Shown piece after piece: positions 58,980 to 64,000 of a stretch of DNA of 64,000 nucleotides. Below the pieces are notes generated by a model that saw only the letters and a list, made by a program, of their open reading frames with translations, had not been told where the DNA came from and ran no database searches. This DNA is from Parvibaculum sp040390855 (lineage in GTDB: Bacteria > Pseudomonadota > Alphaproteobacteria > Parvibaculales > Parvibaculaceae). Position 1 is the first letter of the stretch; every line of letters begins with the position of its first letter. Position numbers and translations under genes: made by a program. The stretch covers positions 124,001 to 188,000 of the forward strand of contig JAZJXO010000006.1 of assembly GCA_040390855.1 (NCBI GenBank). The letters are read 5' to 3'.

Positions 58980-59983
58980 ACCTTTGCGACGCGCAAGTGC
59001 ACCTCGTCGAGCACGCGTCCGACGGAGAGATTGGCAAGCGAGGTCACTTCGATCACGCTGAAGTTTTCGCGCTCGATGCCGGTGCGTTCGGCTGTGGTAT
59101 GTGCACCGAAAAGAGCAAGGCCGGGACAGCCGAGATGCGAGGCCAAGTGGCTCGGCCCCGTGTCATTGCCGATGATGAAGGCTGCACGTTTCATCACGCC
59201 GGCCAGTTCAAACCAGTTCAGAAAACCGCGTGGGCCTTTGAGCGTAAGGCCCGGAATGGTGGCGGCAAGGTCAAGCTCATCGGGCCCGGGGGCGGTCACG
59301 ATCTGATAGCCGTCGTCGATGAGGCGTGAGGCCAGTTCGGCGTAATAGGGCCAGCGCTTTTGCGGGTGGCGGACGGAGCAGCCGGGGATCAGAAGAATGA
59401 AAGGGGATGTGACGCCTTCCTCTTTCAGGAAAGCGTCCATGTCGTCGGCCATCCAGCTCACATTGGGGCGGCGCGCATAGCGCACGGAAAGGCCAGCGTC
59501 TTTCAACTGGTTGGCATGGCGGTCGAGCGAGCGGAATTTTTTGGGATTCTTCAAACGCAGCGGGTGGCTTGCGCCTTTTGCCGTGCCGGACCAGTTCACG
59601 CCCTTGAAGAACCAGCGATAGTAAAAAGCGGTGCGGGGGCTGTCCTGCAGGTCATAGACCATGTCGAAATGCTCCGCCTGCAGCATCTTTTTCAGCTTCA
59701 GCATCTGATCCAGCCGCCAGCGCGGGCTGCGCGGATCAATCAGCACGCGGTTGACCCACGGACAGCGCTCATAGATGCGGCGATAGGGCGGTGTTGTCAG
59801 AATGGCGATGTCGTCGTTCTTGTAGTGCTCGCGAAGGTCGCGCAGCGTACCTTCGGACTGGATCACATCGCCGAAGGCGCCATGTTTGATGATGAGGATG
59901 CGCTTTCGAACCGCAGCGTCGTCAACGCTCGCAGAGGGTGCAGCTACAGGATCGGGGACGGGAACGTTCAGCGGGTCAGGCAT
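58961..59983 (-). CDS. family 9 glycosyltransferase (heptosyltransferase-like)
   Basis: A 340-residue GT9 protein. It starts after a Pro/Ala-rich leader with RKRILIIKHGAFGDVIQSEGTLRDLRE, typical of ADP-heptose:LPS heptosyltransferases, and contains LLIPGCSVRHPQKRWPYYAELASRL and GNDTGPSHLASHLGCPGLALFGAHT with the donor-binding DTGPSH. It likely adds a sugar to the LPS core. The start is uncertain: ATG at 59983, or a GTG at 60046. It converges with DUF6165, a known partner family of such transferases. Confidence 0.88.
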   Translation of the reverse strand: MPDPLNVPVPDPVAAPSASVDDAAVRKRILIIKHGAFGDVIQSEGTLRDLREHYKNDDIAILTTPPYRRIYERCPWVNRVLIDPRSPRWRLDQMLKLKKMLQAEHFDMVYDLQDSPRTAFYYRWFFKGVNWSGTAKGASHPLRLKNPKKFRSLDRHANQLKDAGLSVRYARRPNVSWMADDMDAFLKEEGVTSPFILLIPGCSVRHPQKRWPYYAELASRLIDDGYQIVTAPGPDELDLAATIPGLTLKGPRGFLNWFELAGVMKRAAFIIGNDTGPSHLASHLGCPGLALFGAHTTAERTGIERENFSVIEVTSLANLSVGRVLDEVHLRVAKVQLNSV

Positions 59984-60222
59984 AAGACTATCGGCTGGGC
60001 CTCGGCCCCGTTCTGTGGCGGGGAATCTGGGGTTGCATGCCGTCACAATGTCATAGGGCGGACGGAGTTGCGAGAGATAATGCGGCTGTGCAGTCGGGCT
60101 GTTAAAAGGGTTGCGACTGGAAATAGCCCGTGATGCGTTCTATATGCGGCACTATATCTATCGGAATCTATCATGTCGGCATGTCCGGCGGGTTTAAATT
60201 GAATAAGTGAGGCGACCTTCAA

Positions 60223-61479
60223 GTGAGCAAGGCGGATGACGATGTCAGCGCAAAATTGGGGCTTGGGGCGGCGGGGTCCAAACTTGAGGCCAAAGGGTCG
60301 GGGCTGGTGGCAGATGTCCGTGCGCGTTTTGCGGCGCGTCCCTATCTCTACGGCACGATCGCGGCTGTCCTTGTCATTCTCGTTTTGTGGCTTGTGTTTT
60401 TCCGTGCCGCGCCTGCGCCCGACTATGTGAGCGACACGGTGACACGCGGCGACCTCAAAGTGGTGGTGACCGCGACGGGGACGGTCGAGCCTGAAACCTC
60501 GATTATCGTCGGTAGTGAAATCTCAGGCCGTATCGAGCGCGTACTCGCCGACTATAATGACACCGTGAAAAAAGGGCAGGTGCTTCTGGAGATTGACACG
60601 ACGGCGCTGAAAAGCGCGCTTGCAAAATCCGATGCGACGCTTGATGAAAGCCGCGCGACGCTTTTGCAATATGAGGCAACACGCATCGAAGCGGCAGCCA
60701 AGTGGAAGCGCTATAAGAGCCTCATTCAGACCAATGCCATTTCACAGCTTGATCTTGATGCATCGCTTGCCGATTTGAAACGCGCCGAGGCAAATTATGT
60801 CGGCGGTCAGGCGCGCGTCAAAGCCAATGAGGCGCAGCGCGCGGCGGACGAGACGGCACTGTCGAAAGCCGTCATCCGCTCGCCTATCGACGGTATTGTG
60901 ATCGAACGCAATATCGAACCCGGGCAAACGGTGGCCGCGACTTTCGAGACGCCGACGCTTTTTACATTGGCTGACGATCTGCGCCGCATGGAATTGCAGG
61001 TCAATGTCGATGAAGCCGATGTGGGCCAGGTGCGCGACGGCCAGCTCGCGACCTTTACGGTGGATGCCTATCCCAACCGGTTGTTTCAGGCGAAAATCAA
61101 GAAGCTCCGCTTTGCCTCGACGACGACAAGCAATGTTGTCTCCTATGTGGCGGTGCTCGAAATCGACAATTCCGACATGACGCTGCGCCCCGGCATGACG
61201 GCAACCGCCGAGATCGTAACGGTCGAGCGCAAGGACGTGCTGCTCGTGCCCAATGGCGCAACGCGCTTCACACCGCCGGGCTTTGTCGCGCCGCAGGTGC
61301 CGGTCACGGATAGTGGCTATATTTCAAAGCCCGTCTGGCGTCTGAAAGACGGCAAGCCCGAAGCCGTTGCCCTGCAACTTGGCCTCGCAAATGGTCAGCA
61401 GACGGAGGTTCTGAAAGGCGATGTTGCGGCAGGTGATGTCGTGATCACGGATGTTCGGGCCAAGGATACCAAAAAGTGA
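60223..61479 (+). CDS. macA: MacA-type periplasmic adaptor protein
   Basis: A 418-residue HlyD/MacA membrane-fusion protein. It has a cytoplasmic leader, one membrane helix (about residues 45-63), then lipoyl-like halves (VVVTATGTVEPETSIIVGSEI and SPIDGIVIERNIEPGQTV), a coiled-coil hairpin and beta-barrel. It links an inner-membrane ABC transporter to an outer-membrane channel. GTG start, with GAGG 10 bases upstream. The next two genes are the matching ABC ATPase and permease. Confidence 0.92.
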   Translation: MSKADDDVSAKLGLGAAGSKLEAKGSGLVADVRARFAARPYLYGTIAAVLVILVLWLVFFRAAPAPDYVSDTVTRGDLKVVVTATGTVEPETSIIVGSEISGRIERVLADYNDTVKKGQVLLEIDTTALKSALAKSDATLDESRATLLQYEATRIEAAAKWKRYKSLIQTNAISQLDLDASLADLKRAEANYVGGQARVKANEAQRAADETALSKAVIRSPIDGIVIERNIEPGQTVAATFETPTLFTLADDLRRMELQVNVDEADVGQVRDGQLATFTVDAYPNRLFQAKIKKLRFASTTTSNVVSYVAVLEIDNSDMTLRPGMTATAEIVTVERKDVLLVPNGATRFTPPGFVAPQVPVTDSGYISKPVWRLKDGKPEAVALQLGLANGQQTEVLKGDVAAGDVVITDVRAKDTKK

Positions 61480-62198
61480 GTGATGTCTCTCCGCCGCTTA
61501 TTGAATTTCGCGGCGTGCGCAAGATCTACGGTGCGGGCGAGAGCGAAGTGCGGGCGCTGGCGGGCGTCGATTTCACCATTCGCGATGGCGAGTTTGTCGC
61601 CATTATGGGGCCGAGCGGATCGGGCAAATCGACCTGCATGAACATTGTCGGCTGCCTCGATACGCCGAGTGACGGCAATTATTTCTTTCGTGGTGTCGAT
61701 GTAGGTAGCCTCACGCGCGATCAGCGTGCCTTGCTGCGCCGTCATTATCTCGGCTTCGTCTTTCAGGGCTTCAATCTTTTGAAACGCACGACGGCGCTCG
61801 AAAATGTCGAGCTGCCGCTCATCTATCGTGGACTGGAGCGGCGCGAGCGGCATAAGCGGGCCCGTGCGGCGCTTGATGCTGTGGGTCTTGCCGACCGTGC
61901 GGGTCACACTTCTGGCGAATTGTCAGGCGGCCAGCAGCAGCGCGTCGCCATCGCGCGCGCCATTGCGAGCGAGCCCGCCGTGCTGCTCGCCGATGAACCC
62001 ACCGGCAATCTCGATACGCAGCGCTCGAACGAGATCATGGAACTTCTGGTGCGGCTCAACCGCGAACAGAACATCACCATCGTCATGGTGACGCATGAGG
62101 CCGACATGGCCGCCTTTGCCGGTCGTGCGGTGCATTTTCGCGACGGGCTCATCTCGTCGGATGAAACACAGGCAGGAGGCCACCTCCATGCTCATTGA
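61476..62198 (+). CDS. MacB-type ABC transporter ATPase
   Basis: A 240-residue ABC ATPase of the LolD/MacB group. Walker A GPSGSGKST (residues 45-53), signature LSGGQQQRVAIARA, Walker B AVLLADEPTGNLD. The GTG start overlaps the adaptor stop by 4 bases. In Gram-negative MacB the ATPase and permease are fused; here they are two genes. Drives export by the permease that follows. Confidence 0.94.
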   Translation: MSDVSPPLIEFRGVRKIYGAGESEVRALAGVDFTIRDGEFVAIMGPSGSGKSTCMNIVGCLDTPSDGNYFFRGVDVGSLTRDQRALLRRHYLGFVFQGFNLLKRTTALENVELPLIYRGLERRERHKRARAALDAVGLADRAGHTSGELSGGQQQRVAIARAIASEPAVLLADEPTGNLDTQRSNEIMELLVRLNREQNITIVMVTHEADMAAFAGRAVHFRDGLISSDETQAGGHLHAH

Positions 62199-63390
62199 AA
62201 CGCTGATCCTCGCCGCGCGTGAAATCCGTCGCAATTTTCTGCGTTCTGCCCTCACCATGCTCGGGATCATCATTGGTGTCGCCGCCGTTATCGCGATGGT
62301 GACGCTGGGCGGCGGCGCGCAGCAGAAAGTCTCGGCGGATATTTCAGGATTGGGCAAGAACCTGCTGATGGTTTTGCCCGGTGCCCGTCAGCACGGGCCC
62401 ACGGCGGGTGCTCCCAATTTCAAAGCGGTGGATGCAGACGCGCTCGCGCGCAACATTGCAGGGCTTGAAGCGGTCGCGCCGCTGGCCTCCTCGCCGCAGC
62501 GCGCTGTCTATGCCAATGATAACTGGACGACGACGGTGTCCGGCGTAACTGATGCTTATTTCAAAGTGCGTCAATGGCGTGTGTCGTCGGGTCGTTCTTT
62601 TGACGAGGCGGAAATCCGAGCGGGCCGCATCGTCTGCGTGATTGGCGAGACGGTGCATCGCAAGCTCTACGGGCTTCAGGATCCCATCGGCTCGCGGCTC
62701 CGGCTTGGCGCAAGCTCGTGTGAGGTCATCGGCATTCTGGAAGGCAAAGGGTCTTCGACCTTCGGACAGGATCAGGATGATGTGGTCCTCATGCCGCTTC
62801 TCGCCTTTCAGCGGCGCATTTCGGGCTCGGACGATGTTTCCGTGATCTTCCTCTCGGTCGGTGACGGAGCCTCGATCGACAAAGTGAAAGAGGCGGCGAT
62901 CGCGCTTCTCCAGCAGCGTCGTCACATTACGCAAGGCAAGACCGATGATTTTCAGGTGCAGGATATGCGCGAGATTGCGGCGCTCGTGGCTGGCACGACC
63001 GCGATGCTGACGGCCTTTCTCGGCGCGGTTGCCGCCATATCGCTGCTCGTCGGCGGCATCGGTATTATGAACATCATGCTCGTGTCCGTCACCGAGCGGA
63101 CGCGCGAGATCGGCATCCGTCTGGCCATTGGTGCCTATGAGCGCGAAGTGCTCTTGCAGTTTCTGGTGGAGGCGGGCGCTCTGTCGCTTGCCGGCGGCAT
63201 TATTGGGATCATCCTTGGCCTGATCATATCGGCGCTCGTCACTTCGTTTATTGCCATTCCCTTCGTGCTCAACCTGCCGATCATCGCCATTGCCTTTGTC
63301 TTCTCGGCGCTGGTCGGTGTGGTGTTTGGCTATTTTCCGGCCCGCAATGCTGCCCGCCTCGATCCGATTGAGGCGCTGCGTTACGAATAG
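62188..63390 (+). CDS. MacB-type ABC transporter permease (FtsX domain)
   Basis: A 400-residue permease with the MacB periplasmic core domain between helix 1 and helix 2 and the FtsX-type C-terminal helices. Features: ARRNFLRSALTMLGIIIGVA-type opening (here EIRRNFLRSALTMLGIIIGV), SLLVGGIGIMNIMLVSVTER near the C-terminus and YFPARNAARLDPIEALRYE at the end, where many MacB proteins end. The ATG at 62188 overlaps the ATPase gene by 11 bases and has GGAGG at an 8-base spacing. Together with 60223-62198 this forms a tripartite exporter for a peptide, lipid or antibiotic; no outer-membrane component is seen in the window. Confidence 0.92.
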   Translation: MLIETLILAAREIRRNFLRSALTMLGIIIGVAAVIAMVTLGGGAQQKVSADISGLGKNLLMVLPGARQHGPTAGAPNFKAVDADALARNIAGLEAVAPLASSPQRAVYANDNWTTTVSGVTDAYFKVRQWRVSSGRSFDEAEIRAGRIVCVIGETVHRKLYGLQDPIGSRLRLGASSCEVIGILEGKGSSTFGQDQDDVVLMPLLAFQRRISGSDDVSVIFLSVGDGASIDKVKEAAIALLQQRRHITQGKTDDFQVQDMREIAALVAGTTAMLTAFLGAVAAISLLVGGIGIMNIMLVSVTERTREIGIRLAIGAYEREVLLQFLVEAGALSLAGGIIGIILGLIISALVTSFIAIPFVLNLPIIAIAFVFSALVGVVFGYFPARNAARLDPIEALRYE

Positions 63391-63429
63391 GCTCTTATGT
63401 TCCGTAGGGAGCGCGAATTGGAGGGGGAT

Positions 63430-63506
63430 TGGTGACTCCGGCGCGATTCGAACGCGCGACCCCCAGATTAGGAATCTGGTGCTCTATCCAGCTGAGCTAC
63501 GGAGCC
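63430..63506 (-). tRNA. tRNA-Arg (anticodon CCT)
   Basis: On the minus strand a 77-base cloverleaf with acceptor stem GGCTCCG against CGGAGTC, discriminator A and an encoded CCA. Anticodon stem CCAGA-TCTGG has loop TTCCTAA, giving CCT, which reads AGG. T-loop GTTCGAATC is normal. One G-T wobble pair is seen in the acceptor stem. Confidence 0.97.
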
Positions 63507-64000
63507 GTATCCCTCCCCAGACGGGCTGCCCACAAGACGGAATGCCCGCAACGGGACACCTGATTTGCCCCCGTCGCTCACTGTCAGTGCAGCAAAAAGG
63601 CGATCCAGGCGCGGGTTGAGGGCGTTTAAACCCTCAATTCCGGCACCCTACTTGAGACAAACCTGACCCGCAATGTTTTGAATAGGCACAAATCTGCCTG
63701 GTCAAAACGGTCCTTGTCGCGGCGCGGTCTGCACCGTCAATGCATGATCCTGCCGGTTTTTCTTTGGTTTTCTGCCCTATTTTGAGGGTGTCACACCCTT
63801 TGTAGCAGCGGCATAGCCTTTGCTTCTACCGACATTGGAAACAAGCCGTTTGGCCTAGGCCCCAATGATGAACTGATGGCAAAAGATGTGCATCATGTGG
63901 CCTGAAAGCATCAATCTTCCGCTTTACCCAAAGCGCGAATTGGTCCAAAACGGAGTACATCTATTAGTTGAAGTTGGTTGTTCAGTGTCATACGTGCAAA
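63507..64000. other. 494-bp non-coding stretch to the window edge
   Basis: No convincing gene was found. The codon use is unlike the neighbours and open frames are short. Two hairpins are noted: TTGAGGG/CCCTCAA at 63616-63637, and AGGGTG/CACCCT at 63785-63799. It may be a promoter region for a gene to the right. Confidence 0.55.
63616..63637. terminator. possible hairpin upstream of tRNA-Arg
   Basis: Arms TTGAGGG (63616-63622) and CCCTCAA (63631-63637), loop CGTTTAAA, itself containing a GTTTAAAC palindrome. It lies on the 5' side of the minus-strand tRNA-Arg and has no clear T-run, so its role is uncertain. Confidence 0.3.

Noticed and set aside
63251..63619. 122-codon open frame across the tRNA-Arg gene
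   Set aside because: Its central part is the translated complement of the tRNA (GAIRTRDPQIRN type), a common false gene; its start lies inside the permease gene.

Overview
The window is about 64 kb of gene-dense, GC-rich DNA (estimated by eye at near 60 % GC) with short spacers, many 4-base ATGA gene overlaps and several convergent genes whose stop codons touch. Gene content points to an alphaproteobacterium: crotonyl-CoA carboxylase/reductase, ethylmalonyl-CoA mutase and methylsuccinyl-CoA dehydrogenase of the ethylmalonyl-CoA pathway, a BigR/SqrR sulfide-response module, COQ7 and a COQ4-like protein, an argH-tlpA pair, a PAS_5-type protein, and many acyl-CoA enzymes. A lipid-degrading marine or soil lineage of the Parvibaculum or Rhodospirillales type is my guess; the genus cannot be fixed from sequence reading alone.

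Layout. 1-5 kb: argH (cut by the window edge), tlpA, a PAS protein, and the etfB-etfA-hbd block. 5-10 kb: ATP:cob(I)alamin adenosyltransferase, cytochrome b561, a LinB-like haloalkane dehalogenase, a PagL-like lipid A deacylase, and methylsuccinyl-CoA dehydrogenase with a HIG1-type membrane protein. 10-14 kb: a membrane protein with a very histidine-rich tail, then a sulfide module (persulfide dioxygenase divergent from bigR, rhodanese, TauE exporter) around a clear palindromic operator. 14-18 kb: ccr and ecm, divergent across 456 bp. 18-20 kb: an unrecognised three-gene unit (coiled-coil protein, four-helix membrane protein, exported VWA-like protein). 20-29 kb: AEC transporter, two tandem paralogous acyltransferases, gluQ, esterase, HNH nuclease, dsbB-coq7, K+/H+ antiporter, DedA-like protein and tRNA-Leu. 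29-43 kb: TetR/COQ4 pair, ArsC-like protein, GNAT, TusA, three acyl-CoA ligases, a TetR gene with an apparent ATC start opposite an SDR, and assorted enzymes. 42-47 kb: a glpD, diacylglycerol-kinase-like, alkyl-DHAP-synthase-like operon. 47-51 kb: an isomerase and three tandem alpha/beta hydrolase paralogues. 51-64 kb: SDR, KefC-type antiporter, acyl-CoA dehydrogenase, HigBA toxin-antitoxin pair, enoyl-CoA hydratase, PilZ protein, DUF6165 and family 9 glycosyltransferase, a MacAB-type export operon, tRNA-Arg, and about 490 bp with no gene seen.

How the genes fit together. Acetyl-CoA assimilation is the main theme. Hbd makes or uses 3-hydroxybutyryl-CoA, Ccr carboxylates crotonyl-CoA, Ecm (adenosylcobalamin-dependent, with the cofactor supplied by the adenosyltransferase) makes methylsuccinyl-CoA, and Mcd oxidises it, passing electrons to ETF. 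The acyl-CoA ligases, acyl-CoA dehydrogenases, enoyl-CoA hydratase and many hydrolases would feed acyl-CoA into this route. A second theme is sulfur and redox handling (TlpA, DsbB, persulfide dioxygenase, rhodanese, TauE, TusA).
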